Assembly (NCBI GenBank): GCA_021838635.1
Contig: JAKCDC010000028.1
Location: forward strand, 1 to 34,477
Source of the DNA: Pseudomonadota bacterium
GTDB taxonomy: Bacteria; Pseudomonadota; Gammaproteobacteria; Steroidobacterales; Steroidobacteraceae
DNA: 34,477 nt
Reading direction: 5' to 3'
Under the pieces are notes generated by a model. That model did not search any database. It saw only the letters and a program-made list of their open reading frames with translations, and was not told the DNA's origin. Position numbers and translations under genes: made by a program. This document shows positions 22,089-30,020 of this stretch, in pieces. The number at the start of each line of letters is the position of its first letter. The first letter of the stretch is position 1.

Positions 22089-24406
22089 AGCGCGCATCGG
22101 GGCGCAAGTCCGGCAAGTCCGGGCAGGGGCGCGGCGCGGCGCGCGCCGCGCCGCGGCGCCGCAACGGATTGCGCTGGCTGTGGAGCGCGCTCGGAATCGC
22201 CGCGCTCCTCGTGCTGGTGATCGGCGGCGGCTACGTGCTGTATCTCGATCGGCTCGTGACCGATCAGTTCCGCTCGCTGCGCTGGACGCTGCCGGCGCGT
22301 GTGTATGCCGCGCCGCTGCAGCTGTATGCGGGCGAAGCGCTGAGCGAGGGCGAGCTCGAGCACGAACTGCACCGACTCTCCTACCGCGCCGTGGGTCAGC
22401 TGCGCGGACCGGGGACCTATACCGCGGCCGCCGGCCGGATCACCGTGGTGCTGCGCCCGGCGCAGTTCGCCGACCGCACCCGCCCGGCGATGCTGCTGCG
22501 GATCGGGTTCGGCCCGGCGGGGATCGCGCAGCTCACCAATGCCGCTGGCGCCCAGGTGCCGGTGGCCCGCCTCGATCCGCTGCTCATCGGCAGTATCTTT
22601 CCGAGCGACGGGGTGGATCGCATCGTCGTGACCCCGAAGCAGGTCCCGCCGCTGTTGCCGGCGGCGCTGAAGGCGGTCGAGGACCGCACCTTCGATACCA
22701 ACTGGGGCATTGATCCGCGCGGGATCGTGCGCGCCGCGTGGGTGGATCTGCGCGCCGGGCACATCGAGGAGGGCGGCAGCACGCTTACCCAGGAGCTGGT
22801 GCGCAGCTACTTCCTGAATGACCGGCGCACGTTCTGGCGCAAGATCCGTGAAGCCATCATGTCCGTCGTGCTGACCGCGCACTTCAGCAAGGCGGACATC
22901 ATGAACGCCTACATCAACGAGATTTTCCTCGGCCAGGATGGCAACCGCTCGGTGCATGGGTTTGGACTGGCGAGCCAGTTCTACTTCGGCGAGCCGCTCG
23001 ATGAGCTCGACCTGCCGCAGATCGCGATGCTGGTGGCGATCGTACGCGGACCGACCTATTACGACCCGCGCCGCGACCCCAAACGCGTGCTGGCGAGGCG
23101 CAACCTGGTGCTGCAGATCCTGGCCCGCCAGGGCGTGGTCTCGCGTGCGCGGGCCGAGGCGGCGATGCACGCCCCGCTCGGGGTGACCACGCACGCCTCC
23201 GGGGCGTACTACCCGGCCTATCTCGATCTGGTGCGCCGCACGCTCAGCCGCGACTACCCGCAGAAGGAGCTCACCGAGGCGGGGCTGCGCATCTACACCA
23301 GCCTCGATCCGCGCGTGCAGGAGATCGCCGAACATGCGCTCGATGCGCAACTGCACCGCCTCGATCCGACCCACCACTACGGCGCGGAGCATCTGCAGGG
23401 CGCGGTGGTGGTCACCTCGCCGCAGACCGGCGATGTGCTGGCGATCGTCGGTGGCCGCGACGCGGACTTCGACGGTTTCAATCGTGCGCTCGATGCGCGC
23501 CGCTCCATCGGGTCGCTGGTCAAGCCCTTCGTCTACTTGACGGCGTTGGAGACGGGCCAGTACACCGCCGCGACCATCATCGAGGATGAACCGATCGCGG
23601 TGCGCCTCGGGCCGGGGCGCTACTGGCGGCCACGCAATTACTCGCGCATCTTCCACGGGCCGGTGCCCCTGGTGCGCGCCCTCGGGGACTCGCTGAACGC
23701 GGCAAGCGTGCGCCTCGGAATGCGCATCGGCCTCGGTCCGGTGACCCAGACGCTGCAGCGCTTCGGGCTGAAGCATCTGCCCGATGAGGTGCCGGCGATG
23801 CTGCTCGGGGCGAGCGACCTCTCGCCGTTCGAGGTGGCGCAGCTGTACAACGGGATCGCCGACGGGGGCTTTCGCGAGCCGCTGCGAGCGGTCCAGGCGG
23901 TGGTGAGCGCCGATGGCAAGCCGCTGAAGGCCTTCCCGGTGCGCGTCACACCGATCGCCCCGCCAGCCGATGTGTACGAAGACACGACGATGATGGAGCA
24001 GGTGCTCACCCACGGCACCGGCCAGCCCTCCCAGGCCATCCTGCCGCCGGGCCTGGTGGCGGCGGGTAAGACGGGTACCTCGCAGCGCGACCGCGACAGC
24101 TGGTTCGCCGGGTTTACCGGCAGCGATCTGGCGGTGGTCTGGGTCGGCTATGATCACAACCAGCCCACCGGGCTGCCCGGTGCGCTCGGGGCGCTGCCGG
24201 TCTGGTCGCACATCATGGCGGCCATCGGCACGCTGCCGCTCAGCATGCCGCCGCCGCAGGGACTGACAGACGTGTGGATCGATTTCATGACAGGACTGCA
24301 GAGCACGCCCGCCTGCGACCCGGCGAACGCGGTGCAGGTGGCCGTGCCGGTCGGAACGCAGATTGCGCCGATGGCAGGCTGTGGCCTGCTCGGTGGAGGT
24401 GAGTGA
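22085..24406 (+). CDS. mrcB: Penicillin-binding protein 1b (bifunctional peptidoglycan synthase)
   Basis: 773 residues if read from CTG 22085, close to Pseudomonas PBP1b. Order: a basic cytoplasmic tail, one membrane helix (~33-52), a UB2H-like region, GT51 glycosyltransferase with catalytic E199 (AVEDRTFDTNWGID) and EGGSTLTQELVRSYFL, then a transpeptidase with S477 (GSLVKP), SLN (GDSLNAASVRLG) and K662 (GKTGTS). It polymerises and crosslinks peptidoglycan at the inner membrane. From TTG 22169 the protein would begin right at the helix without the basic tail. The frame upstream encodes a Lys/Arg/Gly-rich stretch typical of PBP1b tails, and the only candidate start before TGA 22070 is CTG 22085, preceded by GAGGAG (22071-22076). 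The stop overlaps the next ATG (TGATG). Confidence 0.93.
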   Translation: MKRASGRKSGKSGQGRGAARAAPRRRNGLRWLWSALGIAALLVLVIGGGYVLYLDRLVTDQFRSLRWTLPARVYAAPLQLYAGEALSEGELEHELHRLSYRAVGQLRGPGTYTAAAGRITVVLRPAQFADRTRPAMLLRIGFGPAGIAQLTNAAGAQVPVARLDPLLIGSIFPSDGVDRIVVTPKQVPPLLPAALKAVEDRTFDTNWGIDPRGIVRAAWVDLRAGHIEEGGSTLTQELVRSYFLNDRRTFWRKIREAIMSVVLTAHFSKADIMNAYINEIFLGQDGNRSVHGFGLASQFYFGEPLDELDLPQIAMLVAIVRGPTYYDPRRDPKRVLARRNLVLQILARQGVVSRARAEAAMHAPLGVTTHASGAYYPAYLDLVRRTLSRDYPQKELTEAGLRIYTSLDPRVQEIAEHALDAQLHRLDPTHHYGAEHLQGAVVVTSPQTGDVLAIVGGRDADFDGFNRALDARRSIGSLVKPFVYLTALETGQYTAATIIEDEPIAVRLGPGRYWRPRNYSRIFHGPVPLVRALGDSLNAASVRLGMRIGLGPVTQTLQRFGLKHLPDEVPAMLLGASDLSPFEVAQLYNGIADGGFREPLRAVQAVVSADGKPLKAFPVRVTPIAPPADVYEDTTMMEQVLTHGTGQPSQAILPPGLVAAGKTGTSQRDRDSWFAGFTGSDLAVVWVGYDHNQPTGLPGALGALPVWSHIMAAIGTLPLSMPPPQGLTDVWIDFMTGLQSTPACDPANAVQVAVPVGTQIAPMAGCGLLGGGE

Positions 24407-24990
24407 TGGGTGCTCGGGGTTCGCGCTCGGTGCGCCTCGGCGCCGCGGCGCTGTGTGCCGGATTGATGGTGTCCGGCTGCGCGTTGGTCGGCCCTCCGTA
24501 CACGGCGAGGCATCCGCAGTCGGCGGCCAATGGCCGCAGTGGCGCGATCTCGCAGCCGGCGCCGCCCGGTGCGCCACCACCGCCGGGTGCGCTCTCAAGT
24601 TCCGCCTCGCAGTCCTTTCCCGTCAGCCCGAGCGGCGCTGCGCCCGCGGTGCACTATCAGCTCGGGCCGGCCGCCCAGGCGCTGGTGGCGACGGCGCGCG
24701 CGCAGCAGCGGGCCGGAAGCTATGGACTTGCGGCCGAAACGCTCGAGCGGGCGCTGTCGATCGAGCCGCGCAACCCCCTGGTCTGGCTCGCCCTCGGGCG
24801 CGAGAGTCTGGCCGCCGGCAACGCCGCCCAGGCCGACGGCATGGCGCACAAGGCGTTGTATCTGGCCAGTGGCGATCACGCCGCGCAGGCGTCCTCGTGG
24901 GGCCTGATCGCCGCGGCGCTGCGCGCCGAGGGCCGCAATCAGGAGGCGCTCGCCGCGGAGCAAAAGGCCGCGCAACTGCAGGTGCAGTGA
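24406..24990 (+). CDS. lpoP: TPR lipoprotein, probable PBP1b activator LpoP
   Basis: 194 residues. The signal peptide ends in the lipobox LMVSGC (Cys at about residue 26), so the protein is a lipoprotein. A Pro/Ser/Ala-rich flexible linker (~30-75) precedes two or three TPR-like helical pairs (LVATARAQQRAGSYGLAAETLERALSIEPRNPLVWLALGRESLAAGNAAQADGMAHKALYLASG). In Pseudomonas aeruginosa a TPR lipoprotein encoded next to the PBP1b gene, LpoP, activates PBP1b, and the same gene order and architecture are seen here. ATG 24406 has GGAGG 6-7 bases upstream and overlaps the mrcB stop by one base. The function is assigned by context and architecture, since TPR lipoproteins are common. Confidence 0.75.
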   Translation: MGARGSRSVRLGAAALCAGLMVSGCALVGPPYTARHPQSAANGRSGAISQPAPPGAPPPPGALSSSASQSFPVSPSGAAPAVHYQLGPAAQALVATARAQQRAGSYGLAAETLERALSIEPRNPLVWLALGRESLAAGNAAQADGMAHKALYLASGDHAAQASSWGLIAAALRAEGRNQEALAAEQKAAQLQVQ

Positions 24991-25005
24991 GCGGCGCTGC
25001 GCCGC

Positions 25006-25806
25006 CTACAGATCGAGAGTGACGCTCACCGGGCAGTGATCCGAACCCATGACCTGGGGGTGGATGTCGGCGGACTTCACCGCCTTGCGTAGGCTGGAGG
25101 ACACCAGCACGTAGTCGATTCTCCATCCCACGTTGCGGGCCCGTGAGTTGGCGAAGTGGCTCCACCAGGTGTAGTGGCCATTGCCCTGTTTGAACAGGCG
25201 GAAGGTATCGATGAATCCTGCGTCGATAAAGCGCTGAAAGCCCTCGCGTTCCTCGTCGGTGAAGCCCTTCTTGCCGCGGTTCGGCTTGGGATTGGCGAGG
25301 TCGAGCTCGGTGTGCGCCACGTTCAGGTCGCCGCAGAAGACCACCGGCTTTTTCTTCTCAAGCGCCTGACAGTGGGCGAGGAAGGCCGGATCCCAGTGCT
25401 GGTGGCGCAGCTCGAGGCGGCTTAAGTCGTCCTTGGCGTTCGGCGTGTACACCGTGACGAGGTAGAACTCGGGAAACTCCGCGCTGATCACGCGGCCCTC
25501 GCCGAGGCTGTCGCGGCCGGCCCCATCGGTGAAGTGATACTTGCGGGCGATCGCGCTGGAGAAATCGTTGGTGACCGCGAGCGGCTCGTGCTTGGTGAAG
25601 ATCGCCGTGCCCGAGTAGCCTTTCTTGGCCGCGGAGTTCCAGTACTCCTGGTAGCCGTTGAATTCGATTTCGGCCTGACCGCGTTCGGCCTTGGTTTCCT
25701 GCAGGCACAGGATGTCCGGATCGTGAGCGGCGAGGAAGCTCTGCAGGGTGCCTTTTTTGGTCACGGCACGGATGCCGTTGACATTCCAGGAATAAATTTT
25801 GGTCAT
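25006..25806 (-). CDS. xthA: Exodeoxyribonuclease III (ExoA/XthA family)
   Basis: 266 residues of the exonuclease-endonuclease-phosphatase fold. It cuts DNA at abasic sites and removes 3' blocking groups in base-excision repair. Motifs in order: IYSWNVNGIRA (metal-binding Asn), LCLQETKAE (metal-binding Glu), YSGTAIFTK, TVYTPNAK, FCGDLNVAHTELDLANPKPNRGKKGFT (catalytic Asp/Asn), WRIDYVLVSSSL and GSDHCPVSV (catalytic His). ATG 25806 gives the family start MTKIYSWNVNGIRA; the open frame upstream is not family-like. It converges on lpoP with a 15-base gap holding the small inverted repeat GCGGCG-CTG-CGCCGC (24991-25005), which lacks a U-tract. Confidence 0.93.
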   Translation of the reverse strand: MTKIYSWNVNGIRAVTKKGTLQSFLAAHDPDILCLQETKAERGQAEIEFNGYQEYWNSAAKKGYSGTAIFTKHEPLAVTNDFSSAIARKYHFTDGAGRDSLGEGRVISAEFPEFYLVTVYTPNAKDDLSRLELRHQHWDPAFLAHCQALEKKKPVVFCGDLNVAHTELDLANPKPNRGKKGFTDEEREGFQRFIDAGFIDTFRLFKQGNGHYTWWSHFANSRARNVGWRIDYVLVSSSLRKAVKSADIHPQVMGSDHCPVSVTLDL

Positions 25807-26131
25807 GGTCGGCGCTGTGCGGTGAACGGTGCGCGCGGCGGCGAGATCCGCCCGGCGCGATACCCCAGGGTACAGGGAGCGATCGCGCCGCTCAAGAACG
25901 GCGTCGGAGCGCGCAGGGATGCTCGCGACCCGGTCCGCTGAAGCCTTTTGCGCCGCATGGCGTCCGAGGGCTGTTAGAAGTTGTGTCCACCGGTGGACTG
26001 TTCTGTGCGAAGGGTGAACCATGCGCCCGTCAGCGGGCGAGCCGCGCAGCGTCGCCCCCCGCACAACCGCGAACCGGCTCAACAGTCCGCGCGGGGCCCC
26101 GAGCGCTCGGGCGCGGTCGGGGCGGAACCGA
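25807..26131. other. Gene-poor stretch between xthA and the DUF2147 gene, with a 14-bp palindrome
   Basis: A 325-base gap between two minus-strand genes, so it should hold the xthA promoter and the DUF2147 3' end. It contains the perfect palindrome GTCCACCGGTGGAC (25985-25998) in a locally AT-richer context. A plus-strand frame beginning ATG 26021 runs into the DUF2147 gene antisense and looks like chance coding. No convincing terminator with a U-tract was found. Confidence 0.5.
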
Positions 26132-26641
26132 TCAGGAGTCGGACACCGGCCAGACGTGCTGTCCGGGGGTCCCCTGCATGCGCTGCCAGACCTGCGAGTG
26201 CCCGAACAGTGGAATGCCGAGGTAGCCGCGCATCACGAGCTTGCGCCCGCCGTCGATCAGTCGCAGCTCGCAGCCGAATACATGTCCGTTGCGCGGGTCG
26301 AGGATGTCCCCGCCGACGTAGCGGCCGTTCCGGTAGCGCAGGTGGCGCATCAGCAGCAGTCCGTTCATCGGCGCGTTGTGGCGGCTGCCGCTGCACTCGG
26401 TGCAGCGGTGGGTGCTGCGCGCATCGCGCGGGGTGGCCGGCTCGATGCGACCGTAATACAGGCCGTGTTCCTGGAAGATGGCGATCAGGCCGAGCGGCTT
26501 GCCGGTGGCGCGGTCGATCGGCGCCCACAGCCCCGCCGGGGTACTCCAGGTGCGCACCGCCGCCGAGGCGGGGGCCGGGAGGATCGCAAGCGCAGCAAGG
26601 AGAAGGGCCAGCAGCGGGCCCCGGGATTTTGCGAGGTGCAT
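26132..26641 (-). CDS. DUF2147-family exported protein
   Basis: 169 residues with a signal peptide (GPLLALLLAALAILPAPASAA, cleavage after ASA), so the mature protein is periplasmic or outer-membrane facing. The body matches the DUF2147 family: PAGLWAPIDRATGKPLGLIAIFQEHGLYYGRI, then GGDILDPRNGHVFGCELRLIDGGRKLVMRGYLGIPLFGHSQVWQR. The function of the family is unknown. Two extra Cys (CTEC near residues 80-83) could form a disulfide. ATG 26641 (MHLAKSRG) is chosen over the in-frame TTG two codons upstream; no clear Shine-Dalgarno is present, and an AT-rich TTAAAATTT lies just upstream. It is divergent from the methyltransferase-like gene. Confidence 0.82.
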   Translation of the reverse strand: MHLAKSRGPLLALLLAALAILPAPASAAVRTWSTPAGLWAPIDRATGKPLGLIAIFQEHGLYYGRIEPATPRDARSTHRCTECSGSRHNAPMNGLLLMRHLRYRNGRYVGGDILDPRNGHVFGCELRLIDGGRKLVMRGYLGIPLFGHSQVWQRMQGTPGQHVWPVSDS

Positions 26642-26802
26642 GCGCAAATTTTAACCGATTCGTGTCCGGCGTGCCGCCACGCCCGCTGCGATGCACGTCG
26701 CGCTTTACCCCGCTGCCGGGCGGCGCAGCGGCGGGGCGCAGACTGGCGGTGAGCCCGCCGCGGCAACCGGGAGTCTGCGCGGGCGTGCATGCCGGCTGGG
26801 CG

Positions 26803-26827
26803 TTGACCCGGGGCCGCGGCCGGTCAA
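26803..26827. repeat. Inverted repeat TTGACC-N13-GGTCAA ahead of the methyltransferase-like gene
   Basis: TTGACC (26803-26808) and GGTCAA (26822-26827) are exact complements 13 bases apart, 36-60 bases upstream of ATG 26863. The left arm is also a good -35 hexamer, but the matching -10 (AATGCT) is weak. It may be an operator or part of the promoter; function is unknown. Confidence 0.4.
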
Positions 26828-26862
26828 TGCTGTGCAGATCCTCCCGACCAGCCCTGATCCGC

Positions 26863-27336
26863 ATGCGCAGCTCACCCCTTCCGCCGCCTCTTTGGATGCT
26901 GGTGTTTGCCGCCGTGGAGTGGCTCGCGAGCCGTTTCCTGCCGATCGCTGCGCTCATCGGCACGCCCTACACCGGCGTCGGTGGCGGGCTGATGGTGTTG
27001 GCACTCGTGCCGGCGCTGAGCGCGCTCGTGCAGTTTCGTTACGCACGCACCACGATCCATCCGCACCACCCGGAGCGCGCCTCGGCGCTGGTGACGCGCG
27101 GGGTCTACGCCTGGACACGCAATCCGATGTATTTGAGTCTGTGGCTGCTCCTGATCGGCGGGGCGGTGCGGCTCGGGGCGCTGAGCGCCCTGATTGTGGC
27201 GCTGTGTTTCGGGCCGATGCTCACGCGTGTGCAGATTCGGGCTGAGGAAGAGGCGCTCACCACGCGCTTCGGGCAGGCCTACGCGCACTATCGCGCGCGG
27301 GTACGCCGCTGGTTCGGTCGGCGCAGCCTACTCTGA
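26863..27336 (+). CDS. Isoprenylcysteine carboxyl methyltransferase-like membrane protein
   Basis: 157 residues with about four membrane helices. The C-terminal motif set TRGVYAWTRNPMYLSLWLLLIGGAV and RAEEEALTTRFGQAYAHYRARVRRW is the signature of the ICMT/phospholipid methyltransferase (PEMT) family: RNPMY-type SAM-binding loop, then the E-x-x-L-x-x-x-F-G-x-x-Y-x-x-Y-x-x-R-V-x-R-W block. Bacterial members are integral-membrane SAM-dependent methyltransferase-like proteins whose substrates are mostly unknown. ATG 26863 puts the first helix at residues ~9-27; the long open frame upstream is chance coding across the DUF2147 gene. Confidence 0.85.
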   Translation: MRSSPLPPPLWMLVFAAVEWLASRFLPIAALIGTPYTGVGGGLMVLALVPALSALVQFRYARTTIHPHHPERASALVTRGVYAWTRNPMYLSLWLLLIGGAVRLGALSALIVALCFGPMLTRVQIRAEEEALTTRFGQAYAHYRARVRRWFGRRSLL

Positions 27337-27368
27337 GCCGCCCGGCGTTGCGCGCCCGGGAGGACCCG

Positions 27369-27401
27369 CGCCCCTTGCAAACTTGCGCGGGGGAAGGGGC
27401 G
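27369..27401. repeat. Inverted repeat between convergent genes
   Basis: CGCCCCTT (27369-27376) pairs with AAGGGGCG (27394-27401) around a 17-base loop that holds a smaller GCAA/TTGC hairpin. It lies between the convergent methyltransferase-like and ferredoxin genes, where a terminator would be expected, but neither strand has a U-tract after it. It may be a bidirectional 3'-end hairpin. Confidence 0.4.
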
Positions 27402-27436
27402 TGCGCTGCGCGTGCGCGGTGCGGCCGATGCTCGCC

Positions 27437-27706
27437 CTATCGCTCAATCACGACGTCGGTGAGCGGGCGGCTGCAGCACGTGAGTACGTAGCCGAGGGCG
27501 ATCTGGCGCGGGAGGATGCCGCCATTGGATCGCATGTCGACTTCGCCCTCGAGCAGCTTCGCGCGGCACTTGCCGCACTGGCCGTCCCGGCAGGAGCAGG
27601 GCATGGGAATGCCGGCGGCCTCGGCTGCCTCGAGCAACGTCTGCTCGGACCGGCAGCTCACCGTACAGCCGGAAACCGTGAACGTGACCGTCTTTGCCGC
27701 TGCCAT
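27437..27706 (-). CDS. [2Fe-2S] ferredoxin
   Basis: 89 residues, plant/adrenodoxin-fold type. Cluster ligands are C39, C44, C47 (SCRDGQCGKCRAKLLEGEV) and C77 or C78 (YVLTCCSRP), the CxxxxCxxC...C pattern of plant-type ferredoxins. It is a small soluble one-electron carrier. ATG 27706 (MAAAKTVTFTVSGC) is the only good start. It lies 31 bases downstream of the corrinoid-protein gene on the same strand, so the two are probably co-transcribed. That suggests a role in keeping the corrinoid reduced, since corrinoid activators commonly use Fe-S electron donors. The nearby fpr could reduce it. This partnership is inferred. Confidence 0.9.
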   Translation of the reverse strand: MAAAKTVTFTVSGCTVSCRSEQTLLEAAEAAGIPMPCSCRDGQCGKCRAKLLEGEVDMRSNGGILPRQIALGYVLTCCSRPLTDVVIER

Positions 27707-27737
27707 GTGCGCACTGTCGGGCGCCTCAGCGCGGCTG

Positions 27738-28490
27738 TCAACCCGCCACGCCTGTGCGCGCTGCCGGCAGAGCGCCCGGCCGCGGCCTGAGTTCGGTCGC
27801 TTCGGCCGCGCGGCGCGCGGCCAACAGGCTTCTGGCGGTCTCGGCGCAGGAGAGCGCGTCGCGGCAGTACGCATCGGCGCCCACCGTCTTGGCGAATTCC
27901 TCGTTGAGCGGCGTGCCGCCCACCAGCACCAGATGCGCCTCGCGGATGCGCAGTGCGCACATGCGCTCGATGAGCGTTTTCATGTGCGGTATGCCGGCGG
28001 TGAGTTGTGTCGAGAGCACCAGCACGTCCGCATGGTGTGCCCTGAGGGCCTCGAGGAAGGCATCGCACGGGGTGTCCGTTCCGAGATCGACGACGGTGAA
28101 GCCTGCGCGGACGAGCGTCATGGCCACGATGTCCTTGCCGATGCCGTGTGTATCACCGCTCACAGTACCGATGACGGCCGTGCCGAACGGCTCACCGGTG
28201 CTGCGGCCGATCAAGGGGCGCAGCACTTGCAGGGCGGCCTCGATCGTTGCGAAGGCCCGCAGGGCCTCGGGCAGGAAGAGAATGCCGTCGCGGTCATCCC
28301 CGTCGATGGCGCGCAGCGCCCGAAGCAGTCCCTCATCGAGGAGCGTGTTCGGATCCCAGCCGCACGCGAGGAGCATGTCGATCGCCGCGAGCGCCGCTGG
28401 TGTGGCGCCGTGGTAGACGTCCGCGCGCAGCTGTCCGAGCAATTGGGCATTGGTGCGGGTACGTAACTTCTCGGCGCTCTGGTCGGTCAT
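27738..28490 (-). CDS. Cobalamin-binding corrinoid protein (methyltransferase-partner type)
   Basis: 250 residues. Residues ~1-95 form the helical cap domain (B12-binding domain 2), followed by the Rossmann-like B12 domain with the lower-ligand motif D113-x-H115-x-x-G118 (GTVSGDTHGIGKDIVAMTLVRAGF), STQLTAGIPHMKTLIE and VLVGGTPLNEEFAKTVGADAYCRDA. This is the layout of MtaC/MtgC-like corrinoid proteins, which accept a methyl group on cobalt from a substrate-specific methyltransferase and pass it to a second enzyme. Neither methyltransferase is encoded nearby; the downstream neighbour is a [2Fe-2S] ferredoxin. An alternative is a B12-binding sensor protein without a catalytic partner. The start at ATG 28490 lacks a clear Shine-Dalgarno. 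Confidence 0.88.
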   Translation of the reverse strand: MTDQSAEKLRTRTNAQLLGQLRADVYHGATPAALAAIDMLLACGWDPNTLLDEGLLRALRAIDGDDRDGILFLPEALRAFATIEAALQVLRPLIGRSTGEPFGTAVIGTVSGDTHGIGKDIVAMTLVRAGFTVVDLGTDTPCDAFLEALRAHHADVLVLSTQLTAGIPHMKTLIERMCALRIREAHLVLVGGTPLNEEFAKTVGADAYCRDALSCAETARSLLAARRAAEATELRPRPGALPAARTGVAG

Positions 28491-28574
28491 CCTCGCGTCC
28501 CAGCGGTGCGGCGAGTGACAGCATAGGTCTGTGCGTTCAACCCCGGGGAGCAGATATTCCCGTTTCGCACCGGT

Positions 28575-29888
28575 TCACTGTGATGCGTTTCGCACATCCG
28601 TACTCGACTCACCCTCGCGCGGTGCGCTCAAGGCGCCAGCGGCAATCCGCGTCGCCAGTCCCTGTGGGCCGGCGGTGATGAAGCCGCCCTTCAGATCCGG
28701 CGGGACCGGCTCGGAGCGCCGTTTGCGCCACAAATCAAACAGTGTCAGCAGCAGCGACAGTACGGCGAGCGTGCCGAAATACGCGCTCGTGCCGAAATGC
28801 TCGATCAGTGCCCCGAGCAGCACGGGGCTCACCGCGGCGCCAAGTCCGTTGACGCGCAGCAGCGCGCTGCTGGCGGCGACCATCTGGGCCGGCTCGAGCT
28901 GGTCGTTCACGTGCGATACGCCGAGTGAGTACAACGTGAAGGACATCGAACTGAACAGCCCGGCGCCGATGTAGAAGAGCGGCCGCGGCAGGTGCGGAAA
29001 GGCCGCGAGTGCGCCCGCGGCGAGCGCCGCCACCAGACACGCACCGGCAATCACCGTGCGCCGGTCCATGCGGTCCGAGAGCATGCCGGCGGGAAACTGA
29101 CCGAGCACCGCGGCGAGGATGCTCACCGCCATGAACAGCGCGACCCCCGAGGTGCCCAGTCCGAGGCGCTGGGCGTAGAGCGGACCCATGGAGTAGACGC
29201 TCGAGGTAATCATCCCGCTCACCGTCACGGCAACCACCCCGAGCGGGGAGTTGCGATACAGCTCCCGATAGCTCACCTTGCGCGGCACAGCGATCGCCGG
29301 GGCGCTCTCGGCGGCGATCAAGATCGGCACCATGGCGAGGGAGATCATCACCGCGGCGAGCATGAACGGGCGGTCGGTCCTCGGGTCTGCCGGGATCAGC
29401 AGGAACTGCGCCCCGCCAAGCCCGATGTAGAGCACCACCATGTAGACCGCGAGCAGCACGCCGCGCGTGATGCGGCTGGAACGGTCGTTCAACCAGCTCT
29501 CGGCCACGACGTAAATGGCCGCGAAGCACAGGCCCGAGATGCCCCGCAGCAGTCCCCAGGTGATCGGGTTGATGATGATGCCCTGGATCAGCACCGCAGC
29601 GGCCGCCGTGGCCGCCATGGCGGCGAACACGCGGATATGTCCGACGCGGCGAACCAGGCGCGGGGCGGCGGCCGTGCCGAACAGATACCCGAGGTAGTAG
29701 CAGGACATGACCACGCCGGTGACGGGGGCGGAAAACCCGTCGAGCGCGGCCCGCAGGCTGATCTCGGTGCTGGTCAGCCCAGCCCCGAGCATCAGGATGC
29801 CCATGCCGAGCAGCAGCTGCCACGTGGCGGCAAAAATCGAGGCGCACGCACCGGGCGCACCAGCGGCGCTTGTGGGAGTTGGCTCCAC
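28575..29888 (-). CDS. YcaD-like MFS transporter
   Basis: 437 residues with twelve helices. The segment GLTSTEISLRAALDGFSAPVTGVVMSCYYLGYLFGTAAAPRLVRRVGHIRVFA and the second-half SDRMDRRTVIAGACL match the YcaD-type branch of MFS permeases, whose substrates are unknown. The last ~50 residues form a hydrophilic tail. GTG 29888 is taken as start (EPTPTSAAGAPG precedes helix 1), because no later start would keep helix 1 intact. It is separated by 84 bases from the downstream corrinoid-protein gene on the same strand, so co-transcription is possible but not obvious. Confidence 0.82.
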   Translation of the reverse strand: MEPTPTSAAGAPGACASIFAATWQLLLGMGILMLGAGLTSTEISLRAALDGFSAPVTGVVMSCYYLGYLFGTAAAPRLVRRVGHIRVFAAMAATAAAAVLIQGIIINPITWGLLRGISGLCFAAIYVVAESWLNDRSSRITRGVLLAVYMVVLYIGLGGAQFLLIPADPRTDRPFMLAAVMISLAMVPILIAAESAPAIAVPRKVSYRELYRNSPLGVVAVTVSGMITSSVYSMGPLYAQRLGLGTSGVALFMAVSILAAVLGQFPAGMLSDRMDRRTVIAGACLVAALAAGALAAFPHLPRPLFYIGAGLFSSMSFTLYSLGVSHVNDQLEPAQMVAASSALLRVNGLGAAVSPVLLGALIEHFGTSAYFGTLAVLSLLLTLFDLWRKRRSEPVPPDLKGGFITAGPQGLATRIAAGALSAPREGESSTDVRNASQ

Positions 29889-30020
29889 GGGTGCGCGGTC
29901 GCTCAGCGCCCGGTCCGGCGCGCACCGTCGCGCGTGAAGTTCAGACTCTGCGGCGGGAGACTGCGGTACACAACGGCCTCATGGTAGCGCGCTGCGCCGC
30001 CTTGGCAAGGTCAGATCGGC

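Noticed and set aside
19326-22097. A 923-codon minus-strand open frame opposite lysAC
   Set aside because: Despite its length it mirrors the codon structure of lysAC and shows only Arg/His/Gln/Gly-rich sequence with no domain.
22049-24598. An 849-codon minus-strand open frame opposite mrcB
   Set aside because: Antisense shadow of mrcB with the same low-complexity composition; no start context or motif.
24991-25005. Terminator GCGGCG-CTG-CGCCGC between lpoP and xthA
   Set aside because: The stem is only 6 bp with a 3-nt loop and has no U-tract on either strand, so it is not called as a terminator.
26021-26752. A plus-strand frame beginning just after the palindrome at 25985
   Set aside because: Most of it is antisense to the well-supported DUF2147 gene and the protein is low-complexity.
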